Assembly: GCA_028712695.1 (NCBI GenBank)
Contig: JAQTQZ010000007.1
Location: 1 to 64,000, forward strand
Direction of reading: 5' to 3'
Source of the DNA: Methylovulum sp.
Lineage (GTDB): Bacteria; Pseudomonadota; Gammaproteobacteria; Methylococcales; Methylomonadaceae
DNA: 64,000 nt
Positions 36,052 to 45,003 of this stretch are shown here, piece by piece. Each line of letters opens with the position of its first letter. Within the stretch, counting starts at the first letter, position 1. Made by a program: the position numbers and the translations under genes. Under the pieces are notes generated by a model, which saw only the letters and a program-made list of their open reading frames with translations, did no database searches and had not been told where the DNA came from.

Positions 36052-37386
36052 ATGAGCAATAAAAGCTTTTCCGGACACTTAAAAGACAAACTTATTCAGC
36101 AAGCGCTTGAGCGAAAACTGAAAAAAAACACGCAATCTGACGCCCGTCAAATCAATCCGTTGCAAAGCGCACAAAGTGCCTCTCCCATTTCCGAGTCATG
36201 GTGCCGATTCGACCAGCATTCTGGTTACAAACAGTTACAGATTATCCATAAAGGCGGCGCCCAACTTGGCATCGGCAATCCGTTTTTTCGGTTACATACT
36301 GGCATTGCTGGGGCAACGACGGTAATAGATGGCCAGCAATATATCAATTATGCCAGTTATAACTATCTGGACTTGTCGGGTGATGCGCGGGTGTCGCAAG
36401 CAGCTAAAGATGCGATTGACCAATACGGCACATCCGTTTCAGCCAGCCGTCTGGTGTCTGGTGAACGGCCTATCCATCGGCAACTCGAGGCCGCGTTAGC
36501 CGCTTTTTATGGCGTTGATGACGCCATTGTCATGGTCAGTGGCCATGCCACAAATGTCACGACCATTGGTTATTTGTTTGGCGCGAATGATCTGATCCTG
36601 CACGATGAGCTGATCCACAACAGCACGCTGGTCGGTGCCCAATTATCGGGCGCAAAACGCCTCTCTTTTCCGCATAATGATTATGCTGCCTTAAACAAAT
36701 TGCTGGCCGAACAGCGGCGGCACTACGAGCGTGTGCTCATCGTGTTGGAAGGGCTGTACAGTATGGATGGCGATTACCCTAACCTGCCGGAATTTATTGA
36801 CATCAAGCAAAAGCACCGGGCATTTTTGATGGTTGATGAGGCACATTCACTGGGGGTATTGGGTGCCAAGGGTTTAGGCATACGCGAACAATTTGGAGTT
36901 GACAGCAAGGCGGTGGATATATGGATGGGGACGCTCAGTAAATCGTTAGCAGGATGCGGCGGCTATATCGCCGGTGAATCGGCGCTGATAGAGCATTTGA
37001 AATTTTTGGCGCCCGGTTTTTTGTACAGTGTCGGAATGCCGCCGCAAGTTGCCGCGCCCGCACTGGCGGCTTTGACTATTCTGCAACAAGAGCCGGAAAG
37101 GGTTGAACGCTTGCAAGCCTTGTCCCGCTATTTTTTAAGCAAGGCACAGGCAGCGGGGATTGATACCGGATACAGCCAAGGGGTTGCGATTATTGCCGCC
37201 ATCACCGGCAGCTCGTTAAGTGCTGCGCGCATGTCCCAGGCACTTTTTAACAAGGGTATTAATGTGCAACCGATTTTATATCCGGCGGTTCCAGAAAAAA
37301 GTGCGCGGCTTCGGTTTTTTATTTCCTGCAATCATACCGAACAACAAATCGATCAGACAATTGTAGCCTATTGTGAAGCGATGTGA
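36052..37386 (+). CDS. AONS/serine palmitoyltransferase-type acyltransferase, RkpG-like
   Basis: A protein of 444 aa in the alpha-oxoamine synthase family, PLP enzymes that join an acyl thioester to an amino acid with loss of CO2. Segments are NYASYNYLDLSGD, GTSVSASRLVSGERPIHRQL, VSGHATNVTTIGYLFG, LMVDEAHSLGVLG and the PLP lysine in GTLSKSLAGCGGY (Lys297). An N-terminal extension of about 60 residues exceeds BioF. It lies 78 bp after the polyketide synthase, so the acyl donor may be that ACP-bound chain. It resembles RkpG of Sinorhizobium. The amino-acid partner cannot be told from sequence. Confidence 0.88.
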   Translation: MSNKSFSGHLKDKLIQQALERKLKKNTQSDARQINPLQSAQSASPISESWCRFDQHSGYKQLQIIHKGGAQLGIGNPFFRLHTGIAGATTVIDGQQYINYASYNYLDLSGDARVSQAAKDAIDQYGTSVSASRLVSGERPIHRQLEAALAAFYGVDDAIVMVSGHATNVTTIGYLFGANDLILHDELIHNSTLVGAQLSGAKRLSFPHNDYAALNKLLAEQRRHYERVLIVLEGLYSMDGDYPNLPEFIDIKQKHRAFLMVDEAHSLGVLGAKGLGIREQFGVDSKAVDIWMGTLSKSLAGCGGYIAGESALIEHLKFLAPGFLYSVGMPPQVAAPALAALTILQQEPERVERLQALSRYFLSKAQAAGIDTGYSQGVAIIAAITGSSLSAARMSQALFNKGINVQPILYPAVPEKSARLRFFISCNHTEQQIDQTIVAYCEAM

Positions 37387-37426
37387 TTTTCTACCGTTGT
37401 GATCAAAAACACAGGAGTGTGCCCTT

Positions 37427-38659
37427 GTGAGCGCGAGTAAACGATCTTTTCTTTTCCTACAAGGCCCTTGTTCGCCTTTATTTGGCCAGATTGCCGACAG
37501 GCTACGGGATCGGGGGCACGCAGTCCATCGGATTAATTTCAATGGTGGCGATGCTACGTATTGGGCACCACGAAAAGCGACTTGTTTTCGAGGCAAACTG
37601 GAAACGTTGCCTGAGTTTTTGGAACACATTTGGGCAAAACACCAAATTACCGATCAGGTCCTGTTTGGCGATTGCCGCCCCGTGCATAAAGAAGCGGCCC
37701 GTCAAGGTGGAAGTTTTGGTGTCCGTACCCATGTGATGGAATGTGGCTATTTTCGCCCCTTTTGGGTAACGCTTGAACTTGAAGGCGTGAATGGCCATTC
37801 CTTATTGCCTAAGGAGCCTGACTGGTTTAGGGACGTAGGCAGGCGGCTCCCTAAAAATCCCCCCGCACATTCGTTCCGGTCGTCTTTTACCAAGCAGGCG
37901 GCCTATGACGTGTTCTATCATCTGGCAGGCATCGGCAATCCGGTATTTTTCCCGCATTATAAAACCCATGTGCCTGTCGGCATACCGATGGAATATGCCT
38001 GCTATCTCCGTCGTTTTGCGCTACACCGGCTCTACAAGCAGCAGGAAGCGCAAATGATCGGTGCATTGCTTAACGCCAACACCCCCTTTTATTTGTTTCC
38101 GCTGCAATTAAACAGTGATGCCCAAATTATCCATCACTCGCCTTTCCACAACATGCCCGAAGTCATTGATTTTGTCATGCGCTCGTTTGCCAAACATGCG
38201 CCCGCCAATACCCAGCTGGTGATTAAAAACCATCCTCTGGATATCGGTTTGGTCAATTACCGGAAACTTATCGCTAAGCTTAGCCAACGGTTTGAGTTGA
38301 CTGGACGCATTGTCTATATCGAAACAGGGCTTATCAACAGCTTGATAAAGCATGCGGTGGGGATGGTTACGGTCAACAGCACATCCGGCTGTGCGGCATT
38401 GGAACTTGATTGCCCAACGATTGCATTGTCCGAGCCGATTTATGATTTACCCGGCCTGACTTTCCAAGGGGAGTTGGATGATTTTTGGGCGGCTTATGCC
38501 AAACCTGATAAGTCGTTGTTCCGTTATTTCCGTAAGACCGTCATGTACAGTACACAAATCAATGGTAGTTTATATTGCGAACCTGGCTCGCTACTGGCTG
38601 CTGAAAATGCCGTTCATGTCCTTGAAGCCGAAAAAACACCGCTGGAAAAACTGCTATGA
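37427..38659 (+). CDS. Capsule polysaccharide biosynthesis protein, KpsS/RkpJ-like
   Basis: A protein of 410 aa of the KpsS family; E. coli KpsS adds the first beta-Kdo to a lipid acceptor to start the group 2 capsule anchor. Evidence includes FLQGPCSPLFGQIADRLRD at the N-terminus, GYFRPFWVTLELEGVNGHS, the Pro-His-rich FHNMPEVIDFVMRSF, LVIKNHPLD and the conserved VNSTSGCAALELDCPTIALS. The start is GTG, supported by an AGGAG site 9 bases upstream. Its stop overlaps the dehydrogenase start (ATGA). In rhizobia the equivalent rkpJ lies in the same cluster as the polyketide synthase. Confidence 0.85.
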   Translation: MSASKRSFLFLQGPCSPLFGQIADRLRDRGHAVHRINFNGGDATYWAPRKATCFRGKLETLPEFLEHIWAKHQITDQVLFGDCRPVHKEAARQGGSFGVRTHVMECGYFRPFWVTLELEGVNGHSLLPKEPDWFRDVGRRLPKNPPAHSFRSSFTKQAAYDVFYHLAGIGNPVFFPHYKTHVPVGIPMEYACYLRRFALHRLYKQQEAQMIGALLNANTPFYLFPLQLNSDAQIIHHSPFHNMPEVIDFVMRSFAKHAPANTQLVIKNHPLDIGLVNYRKLIAKLSQRFELTGRIVYIETGLINSLIKHAVGMVTVNSTSGCAALELDCPTIALSEPIYDLPGLTFQGELDDFWAAYAKPDKSLFRYFRKTVMYSTQINGSLYCEPGSLLAAENAVHVLEAEKTPLEKLL

Positions 38660-39429
38660 GTTTGGCTGAAACCACAACAATCTTGATTACCGGCGCGACC
38701 GGCGCTATCGGCAGCGCACTCGCCAAACATTATGCTAAAGCGGGCACGCACCTGATCTTACAAGGCCGCAGTAGTGTGGCATTGGCTGAAGTGGCCGAGG
38801 ATTGTAAAGGGCGGGGGGCGCAGGTTTCAACACAACGCATGGATTTGTGTGATATTCCCCTCTTGCAACAATGGCTTGCAGAGTTGGGCATTGATCGGCT
38901 GCCCGATTTGGTGATAGCCAATGCGGGCATGAACATTAATAACGGTGTCAATAACGAAGGCGAAAACTGGGAAGCTATCGAGGCGTTATTGGACCTTAAT
39001 ATCAAATCGACTTTTGCCTTGGTAAATGCCTTGCTACCTGCCATGCGCCAACGCGGCAGCGGCCAAATTGCCTTGGTCAGTTCGCTGGCCGCTTTTTATG
39101 GTTTGCCGGTAACGCCAAGTTATTGTGCCAGTAAAGCGGCGATAAAAAGCTACGGTGAAGCATTGCGTGGCTGGCTGGCACAGGAAGGCATCAAGGTTAA
39201 TGTCATTATGCCGGGCTATGTCAAATCAGCGATGTGTGATGGTATGCCAGGCCCTAAGCCGTTCTTATGGACGCCTGAAAAAGCAGCGCGCTATATTGCC
39301 AAAGGTTTGGAAAAAAACCAGGCGCGTATCACGTTCCCTTTTCCGCTTAATTTTGGCACTTGGTGGCTGGCTGTTTTACCGGCCGCATTCTCCCAGCGGA
39401 TTTTGCGTTTGCTTGGCTACCATGATTGA
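38656..39429 (+). CDS. Short-chain dehydrogenase/reductase, RkpH-like
   Basis: A protein of 257 aa, an NAD(P)-dependent SDR. The nucleotide-binding motif is TGATGAIGSAL (near residue 12), followed by NAGMNINNG, the Ser loop VSSLAAFYG and the catalytic YCASK (Tyr156, Lys160). It resembles 3-ketosphinganine-reductase-like SDRs, which would suit reduction of the keto product of the neighbouring AONS-type enzyme; that is inference. The C-terminal part carries a hydrophobic stretch (TWWLAVLPAAFSQRILRLL) that may associate with the membrane. Overlaps both neighbours by a few bases. Confidence 0.88.
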   Translation: MSLAETTTILITGATGAIGSALAKHYAKAGTHLILQGRSSVALAEVAEDCKGRGAQVSTQRMDLCDIPLLQQWLAELGIDRLPDLVIANAGMNINNGVNNEGENWEAIEALLDLNIKSTFALVNALLPAMRQRGSGQIALVSSLAAFYGLPVTPSYCASKAAIKSYGEALRGWLAQEGIKVNVIMPGYVKSAMCDGMPGPKPFLWTPEKAARYIAKGLEKNQARITFPFPLNFGTWWLAVLPAAFSQRILRLLGYHD

Positions 39430-40993
39430 CATGACTTTTTTTTCGTTACTGTTAATGCCTATGCTGGTTGGGTTGATTGTTTCCTGTGTGTTGGAGCAGA
39501 GGGCCCAAGCCGGGGCGGTTGCGCTGATTTGGCGGCGTCCCTTGGCAGCGTTACTGTTGCACACAGGCTCTTGGTTGGTGTTGTTCACCAGCGCCCTACT
39601 GGTGCTACAACGTCCTTGGTTTGCAGTTTTTCTGGTGCTGGCTTTCCAGATCTTGCTGATATTGGTCAACCAAGCCAAATTTAACAGTCTGCGCGAACCG
39701 TTTATTTTTCAGGATTTTGAATATTTCACCGATGCCATTAAGCATCCTAGGCTATACCTGCCTTTTTTTGGTGTCGCCCGTACCCTAGCGGCAACGTTTG
39801 GCTTTGCCGGTGCGTTATCCATAGGGTTGGTCTATGAGGCGCCGATAACGGACGCCTTGCCGTTACCACTATTGATAACCAGCTGGCTAAGCCTGTTATT
39901 AATGGGCATGGCGTTAGTCCATCAGGGCTTAAGGCGTTGTCCCACCGTTATCTACGACCCCGCTAAAGACTTGTATGATTTGGGTCAAGTGGCCTTTTTT
40001 TGGGCTTACTGGCAAGCTGAAACAGTACCCATAGCGGCGTTTGCCCCGACCTTTTTCCATCGCCCACCGACAGTAACGGATACCAGCAAACAGCCGGATA
40101 TTGTGGCCATCCAAAGCGAGTCTTTTTTTGATCCACGGTCATTATCAGGGCTGATTAAACCGACGGTGCTTGAACACTTTGACCAAATAAAAGCCACGGC
40201 TAGCCACCACGGACGCCTGTTTGTGCCAGCTTGGGGAGCCAATACCGTGCGTACCGAGTGTGGTTTCCTCAGTGCTTTGTCGCCTGAACAACTAGGCATT
40301 CACCGTTTTAACCCGTATCGTCTGCTCGCCAAACAAAGCATCCCTAACCTGGCCAGTTATCTAAAACAAAGCGGCTACCGGACGCTTTGCATACACCCCT
40401 ATCCGGCGAGCTTTTATTTGCGTAATAAAGTGTTTCCCCTGATGGGCTTTGATGAGTTTATGGATATTGACAGTTTCAACGCCGGGCAAAAAAGCGGTCA
40501 ATTTGTCGGCGATCTTGCCGTGGCGGACAAAGTTAATGGCCTGTTAAATTCGGGTCTGGACACAACCGATGAAGGTGTCCGCAAGCCGTTATTTATTTTT
40601 GTGATAACGATGGAAAATCATGGCCCATTACATCTTGAACAGCCCAATGATGCGGATGTTGAGGCTTTTTACCAACAGCCACCTGCACCCGGCAGTGCCG
40701 ATCTGACAGTTTATTTGCGGCATTTGAAAAACGCCGATTTGATGATAAAAAGTTTGCGGGAAGGCCTGTCTTGCCGTGCGGAAAAATACGGGCAGGAAGG
40801 TGTGTTGTGCTGGTATGGCGATCATGTCCCGATCATGCCCACGGTTTATGAACTGTTTGCCGAGCCGGATGGCCTGACCGATTATTTTATTTGGGCAACA
40901 GCGCCATTATCTGCGCCGTCGGCGACTAATACGCAACCGCTGTCCATCGATGCGTTGGGGGCATTGGTGCTGAAGAGTGCGGCGCTAGTTTAA
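39422..40993 (+). CDS. Membrane sulfatase-fold protein, LTA-synthase family
   Basis: A protein of 523 aa. The frame is open from 39155, but that extension lies inside the dehydrogenase gene. I start at 39422, where a hydrophobic segment begins and the start overlaps the upstream stop. Four to five membrane helices (about 5-150) are followed by an extracytoplasmic sulfatase/LTA-synthase fold: PDIVAIQSESFFDPRSL (metal site), GANTVRTECGFLS with the presumed Thr nucleophile, and CWYGDHVP with metal-binding Asp and His. Enzymes of this class transfer phosphoglycerol or phosphoethanolamine to lipids and glycans. It closes the cluster and may modify the polysaccharide or its anchor; rkpI could be its rhizobial counterpart. 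Confidence 0.82.
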   Translation: MIDMTFFSLLLMPMLVGLIVSCVLEQRAQAGAVALIWRRPLAALLLHTGSWLVLFTSALLVLQRPWFAVFLVLAFQILLILVNQAKFNSLREPFIFQDFEYFTDAIKHPRLYLPFFGVARTLAATFGFAGALSIGLVYEAPITDALPLPLLITSWLSLLLMGMALVHQGLRRCPTVIYDPAKDLYDLGQVAFFWAYWQAETVPIAAFAPTFFHRPPTVTDTSKQPDIVAIQSESFFDPRSLSGLIKPTVLEHFDQIKATASHHGRLFVPAWGANTVRTECGFLSALSPEQLGIHRFNPYRLLAKQSIPNLASYLKQSGYRTLCIHPYPASFYLRNKVFPLMGFDEFMDIDSFNAGQKSGQFVGDLAVADKVNGLLNSGLDTTDEGVRKPLFIFVITMENHGPLHLEQPNDADVEAFYQQPPAPGSADLTVYLRHLKNADLMIKSLREGLSCRAEKYGQEGVLCWYGDHVPIMPTVYELFAEPDGLTDYFIWATAPLSAPSATNTQPLSIDALGALVLKSAALV

Positions 40994-41044
40994 TAGGGTT
41001 AGACGTGGGACTAAGAACGTGTTTTAGACACTTAGGGCAATAAC

Positions 41045-43132
41045 ATGGAAATAACTGAACCAAACATTATCAACTTACAAAATCCCGAATTTTATATTAA
41101 CCGTGACCTGAGTTTGATCGAATTCAATAAGCGGGTGCTTGCGCAGGCAAAAAATGACAGCGTCCCGTTGCTTGAACGGCTTAATTACCTGTGCATTTCC
41201 TGCTCCAATTTGGACGAGTTTTTTGAAGTCCGGGTCGCCAGTGTCATAGAAATGGCAACGATTGACCCGACCGCGTCAGGTTCAGATGGCTCCACGCCCT
41301 CCGAACAACTGGCGCAAATCGCTATCCAGGCGCATGCCTTGGTTGAAGATCAATATAACGTGTTGAATGACATATTGATCCCCAGACTGGCCGAAGAAAA
41401 CATCCGGTTTGTCCGCCGTAAAGATTGGACGGCTGCCCAGCATAAATGGTTGGAGACATATTTTAATGAACAGTTACTGCCGATTTTAACGCCGGTAGGG
41501 CTGGATTCTGCGCACCCTTTTCCGCGCATCCTCAACAAGAGCTTAAATTTCATCATCTCTTTGACTGGTAAAGATGCGTTCGGCAGAAATAGCGGCCGTG
41601 CCATTTTACAAGCGCCGAGGGCCTTGCCTAGGGTCATTAAGTTACCCGCCGATGAAACGCAAAGTGGCGAGAATGACTTTGTCTTTTTATCATCCATTAT
41701 TCATGAGTTCGTCAATGAATTGTTCACCGGTATGACGGTGAATGGTTGTTACCAATTCAGGGTCACCCGCAACAGCGATTTTTTCGTGGATGATGATGCC
41801 ATTGATGATTTGCTGTTAGCTGTGCAAGGCGAGCTGGCGATGCGTAATTATGGTGATGAAGTGCGTCTGGAAATTGATGCCAAGTGCCCCGAGGACACGG
41901 TAAATTTCCTGCTGTCCCGCTTTGAGTTGACTCGGGATCATCTTTTCTTGGTCCATGGCCCGGTCAATCTCAACCGGATCCAAGAAATCAATAGCCTGGT
42001 CGATCGCCCGGACCTTAAGTTCCAACCGTTCAAACCCAGCATCCCTTCACAGCTGGCGCGTAATAAGGACATTTTTGCCGCGATTAAGCGCAATGACATT
42101 TTATTGCACCACCCCTTTGAATCGTTCTCGCCGGTGGTGGAGTTCTTGCGGCAAGCTTCTGCTGACCCTGATGTCCTGGCAATTAAACAAACGCTTTACC
42201 GCGCCGGCGTGGATTCACCCATTGTTGCCGCGTTAATCAAAGCCGCCAAGTCGGGCAAAGTGGTCACCGTTGTCATTGAATTGCGGGCGCGGTTTGATGA
42301 AAAGGCCAATATCGACTTGGCTGCCAAATTGCAGGAAGCGGCGGTTCATGTCGTGTATGGCGTGGTCGGTTATAAGACCCATGCCAAAATGTGTCTGGTG
42401 TTGCGCCGCGAAGACAAGCAATTGCACAATTATGTGCATTTGGGCACGGGCAATTACCATCCTAAAACCGCGCAGCTGTATACCGATTACGGGTTATTTT
42501 CCTGTGATAAAGAGCTAGGTGAAGATGTCCGGCGGGTGTTTGCCCAACTGACCAGCCTAGGGAAAGTCACCAAGTTAAACAAACTGCTACAGTCGCCTTT
42601 TTCGTTGCATAAAGGCCTCGTTGAAAAAATCGAGCGGGAAATCAGCCATGCTAAAAATGGCAAACCGGCAAGAATAATCATCCAAGTGAACGCGGTGGTT
42701 GAAGAGCAATTGATACAAGCGCTCTATCGGGCCTCACAAGCAGGGGTTGAAGTTAAGTTGCTGGTCAGGGGGATGTGTTGCCTGCGGCCTGGCATTCCTG
42801 GTGTCTCTGACAATATTGAAGTCCGCGCCATTGTCGGGCGCTTTTTGGAGCATGCCCGAATCTACGCGTTTGCCAACGGCGGCCATCAGGAAGTTTACGC
42901 CTCCAGCGCGGATTTGATGAACCGCAATATGTTCAAGCGCGTGGAAGTCTGTTTTCCGATTGAAAGCAAAAGACTGTCTGCGCGGATAGTGCGCAATTTG
43001 GAATTGTATTTAAAAGATAACACCCAAGCCTGGCGGCTACAGCCGGACGGCAGTTATCAGCTTGTGCCTTGCCCAAAAGATGGGGAACCCATACAAGCGC
43101 AAATAGCATTGTTAAATGAATTGCAAGCTTAA
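41045..43132 (+). CDS. ppk1: Polyphosphate kinase 1
   Basis: A protein of 695 aa that makes polyphosphate from ATP. It has the N-terminal segment FYINRDLSLIEFNKRVLAQA, the ATP-binding head, KQTLYRAGVDSPIV, the autophosphorylated His in VGYKTHAKMCLVL (about residue 446) and HLGTGNYHPKTAQLYTDYG. The C-terminal domain has RGMCCLRPGIPGVS and RFLEHARIYAF. Length is normal (688 in E. coli). It stands alone, with no exopolyphosphatase gene next to it. It lies about 50 bp after the capsule-lipid cluster in the same direction, so read-through is possible. Confidence 0.95.
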   Translation: MEITEPNIINLQNPEFYINRDLSLIEFNKRVLAQAKNDSVPLLERLNYLCISCSNLDEFFEVRVASVIEMATIDPTASGSDGSTPSEQLAQIAIQAHALVEDQYNVLNDILIPRLAEENIRFVRRKDWTAAQHKWLETYFNEQLLPILTPVGLDSAHPFPRILNKSLNFIISLTGKDAFGRNSGRAILQAPRALPRVIKLPADETQSGENDFVFLSSIIHEFVNELFTGMTVNGCYQFRVTRNSDFFVDDDAIDDLLLAVQGELAMRNYGDEVRLEIDAKCPEDTVNFLLSRFELTRDHLFLVHGPVNLNRIQEINSLVDRPDLKFQPFKPSIPSQLARNKDIFAAIKRNDILLHHPFESFSPVVEFLRQASADPDVLAIKQTLYRAGVDSPIVAALIKAAKSGKVVTVVIELRARFDEKANIDLAAKLQEAAVHVVYGVVGYKTHAKMCLVLRREDKQLHNYVHLGTGNYHPKTAQLYTDYGLFSCDKELGEDVRRVFAQLTSLGKVTKLNKLLQSPFSLHKGLVEKIEREISHAKNGKPARIIIQVNAVVEEQLIQALYRASQAGVEVKLLVRGMCCLRPGIPGVSDNIEVRAIVGRFLEHARIYAFANGGHQEVYASSADLMNRNMFKRVEVCFPIESKRLSARIVRNLELYLKDNTQAWRLQPDGSYQLVPCPKDGEPIQAQIALLNELQA

Positions 43133-43159
43133 TAAAAAGCCGGTGGTTGGATTTATACC

Positions 43160-43297
43160 CTGAACGGTCAAGTTTTCGGTTTTTTATGTAGGGTACGCAT
43201 CGCGTACCTTTTATAAAATTAATATAAAAATCAACATGAAAGGTACGCGATGCGTACCCTACGGTAGTTTGTAAAAGCTGAAAACATGACCGTTCAG
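43160..43297. repeat. 138-bp palindromic MITE/REP-like element
   Basis: The outer arms CTGAACGGTCAaGTTTTC (43160-) and GAAAACaTGACCGTTCAG (-43297) are inverted repeats. The inner arms GTAGGGTACGCATCGCGTACC and its complement (about 43189-43262) form a second near-perfect stem around an AT-rich centre. No ORF. Such structured intergenic elements are usually non-autonomous mobile repeats; here it may also end transcription of ppk1. Confidence 0.75.
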
Positions 43298-43330
43298 AAT
43301 ATACTTTAAACAGGTGATAACATATCTCTA

Positions 43331-43370
43331 CCAGACCAGACCAGACCAGACCAGACCAGACCAGACCAGA
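43331..43370. repeat. Pentanucleotide tandem repeat (CCAGA)x8
   Basis: Eight perfect copies of CCAGA end 4 bp before the 3' end of the lysR gene (stop at 43375-43377, minus strand). They lie outside the reading frame. Confidence 0.95.
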
Positions 43371-43374
43371 CAGG

Positions 43375-44265
43375 TTAATTTAAAGACTTGTCTGACCTAA
43401 GCCTTGCAACGATGAGATCCACAAACGTCCTGACTTTTGCTGACGCATACCGGCCTTCCCGGTGTATGACATGGACAGGCAAGCCTTCTGGCTCAAATTC
43501 GCTTAAGATCGTTTGCAATTGCCCCGATGCCAAGTAAGGGGCAATCTGGTAAGACAGTAAACGGGTAATGCCCCCGCCTTGCAAGACCGCCGCTATGGCC
43601 GCATCGTTATTGGTCACCGTCAAACGGGGTTTGACCCGGACCACTAGGCCTTGGGCAAATTTCCAATCCACGACCGGTGAAACGCCGCTGGCGGCAACCA
43701 AAAGATGGCGGGTTAAATCCGTAGGTTTATCGGGAACGCTGTTGTTCGTCAGGTATATGGGCGATGCGCACACAACCCGGCGGATAGTGCCCACGCGGAT
43801 AGCCCTCATGCTAGAATCCGGCAATTCGCCAATGCGTATCCCAACATCAAGCCCTTCCTCAAGCAGGTTCACGATCCGGTCAAGCAATACGGCGGACACG
43901 TCCATGTCCGGATAACGTTGCAGGTAATCGACGATACCCGGAATGACAAACATCCTGCCAAACAATACCGGTGCGGTGACCGCCAAGTGACCACGCGGCT
44001 CGGCATTTATCCCGGCCGCCGCCTCATCTGCCTCGTCCATTTCATTGATGATACGGCGGGCATCTTCAAGATAGCGCTGCCCGGCATCGGTCATGCGGAC
44101 ATGGCGGGTCGTCCTGGTAAACAGTTTGACGCCAAGCCGGTCTTCCAAGGCCGCGATGGCTCTGGTCACCGCAGGCGGCGACAAGCCGAGCCGCCGGGCA
44201 CCACCGGCAAAACTCTGTTCTTCGGCAACCGCGACGAAGACGGTCATTAAATGTAACCGGCCCAT
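43375..44265 (-). CDS. LysR-family transcriptional regulator
   Basis: A protein of 296 aa. The N-terminal winged helix-turn-helix has MTVFVAVAEEQSFAGGARRL, LSPPAVTRAIAALEDRLGVK and LFTRTTRHVRMTDAG; the C-terminal part is a periplasmic-binding-like effector domain. It resembles the CrgA/PecT-type subgroup. It is divergent from the AhpD-like gene with a 133-bp gap, the usual arrangement in which a LysR protein controls the opposite operon and itself. The effector is unknown. Confidence 0.9.
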   Translation of the reverse strand: MGRLHLMTVFVAVAEEQSFAGGARRLGLSPPAVTRAIAALEDRLGVKLFTRTTRHVRMTDAGQRYLEDARRIINEMDEADEAAAGINAEPRGHLAVTAPVLFGRMFVIPGIVDYLQRYPDMDVSAVLLDRIVNLLEEGLDVGIRIGELPDSSMRAIRVGTIRRVVCASPIYLTNNSVPDKPTDLTRHLLVAASGVSPVVDWKFAQGLVVRVKPRLTVTNNDAAIAAVLQGGGITRLLSYQIAPYLASGQLQTILSEFEPEGLPVHVIHREGRYASAKVRTFVDLIVARLRSDKSLN

Positions 44266-44398
44266 TTATTATTCCAGTAGATGTAATAATGTATTGCATA
44301 GCATGACTATTCTTCTTTCCAGTGAAGTTTTTTAAAGTATACCCACCCGAGACACTCTGGGTAAAGTAACTCACACAACACATTATTGGAGAATTATC

Positions 44399-44944
44399 AT
44401 GAGCCGCATTAACATCGTCACCAACGAAACCGCTAATATCGAACAACACGCATTATTTGATGCTATCCAGTCACAGCTCGGTAATGTGCCAAACTTTTTA
44501 AAAGTGTTCGCCAACTCTCCGGCTGCCTTGCGTGCTTTTTTGGGTCTGTACGGCATTGCAGGCGAAGGCAGTCTTGATGCGCAAACCCGTGAACGTATTG
44601 CCTTGAGCTTAGCGCAACAGAATGGTTGCGAATATTGCTTGTCGGCGCATACCGCCATTGGCAGTAAAGCCGGATTAAGCAATGCGGAGATAGAGGCTAA
44701 CCGCGCAGGATCCAGTCAGGATGCTAAAGCGGCAGTCGCCGTGAAACTGGCGCGTTCCCTCGTTGAACATAGGGGCGAAGTCACCACCGCTGAGCTTATC
44801 GAAGCGCGGACTGCCGGTTATAGCGATGCTGAAATTGTCGAAATCATCACGCATGTCGGGATGAATTTCTTGACCAACTTGATCGGTAAAGCAAGCCGTG
44901 TCGAAATCGATTTTCCCAAAGTTGAACTGAAAATCGCGGCATAA
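44399..44944 (+). CDS. Carboxymuconolactone decarboxylase/AhpD-like protein
   Basis: A protein of 181 aa of the AhpD-like fold. The redox pair and general base are in QNGCEYCLSAHTAIG (CxxC near residue 78 plus His). NVPNFLKVFANSPAALRAFL and ARSLVEHRGEVTTAEL are typical of peroxidase-related CMD proteins. It probably reduces peroxides or protects thiols. A ribosome-binding site TGGAGA precedes the ATG. It is first in a possible operon with the flavin-binding gene and faces the LysR gene. Confidence 0.88.
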   Translation: MSRINIVTNETANIEQHALFDAIQSQLGNVPNFLKVFANSPAALRAFLGLYGIAGEGSLDAQTRERIALSLAQQNGCEYCLSAHTAIGSKAGLSNAEIEANRAGSSQDAKAAVAVKLARSLVEHRGEVTTAELIEARTAGYSDAEIVEIITHVGMNFLTNLIGKASRVEIDFPKVELKIAA

Positions 44945-45003
44945 GCTTTTTTTAACCTAATCCGGCGATGGTTTTCATTGCCGGATCTTATGGGAGAACA
45001 GTC

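Noticed and set aside
39155-39421. N-terminal extension of the LTA-synthase-like protein
   Set aside because: It overlaps the dehydrogenase gene in another frame, is Arg/Cys-rich and ends just before a natural start with a hydrophobic segment.
43331-43370. CRISPR-like repeat
   Set aside because: The unit is 5 bp with no spacers; it is a simple tandem repeat.
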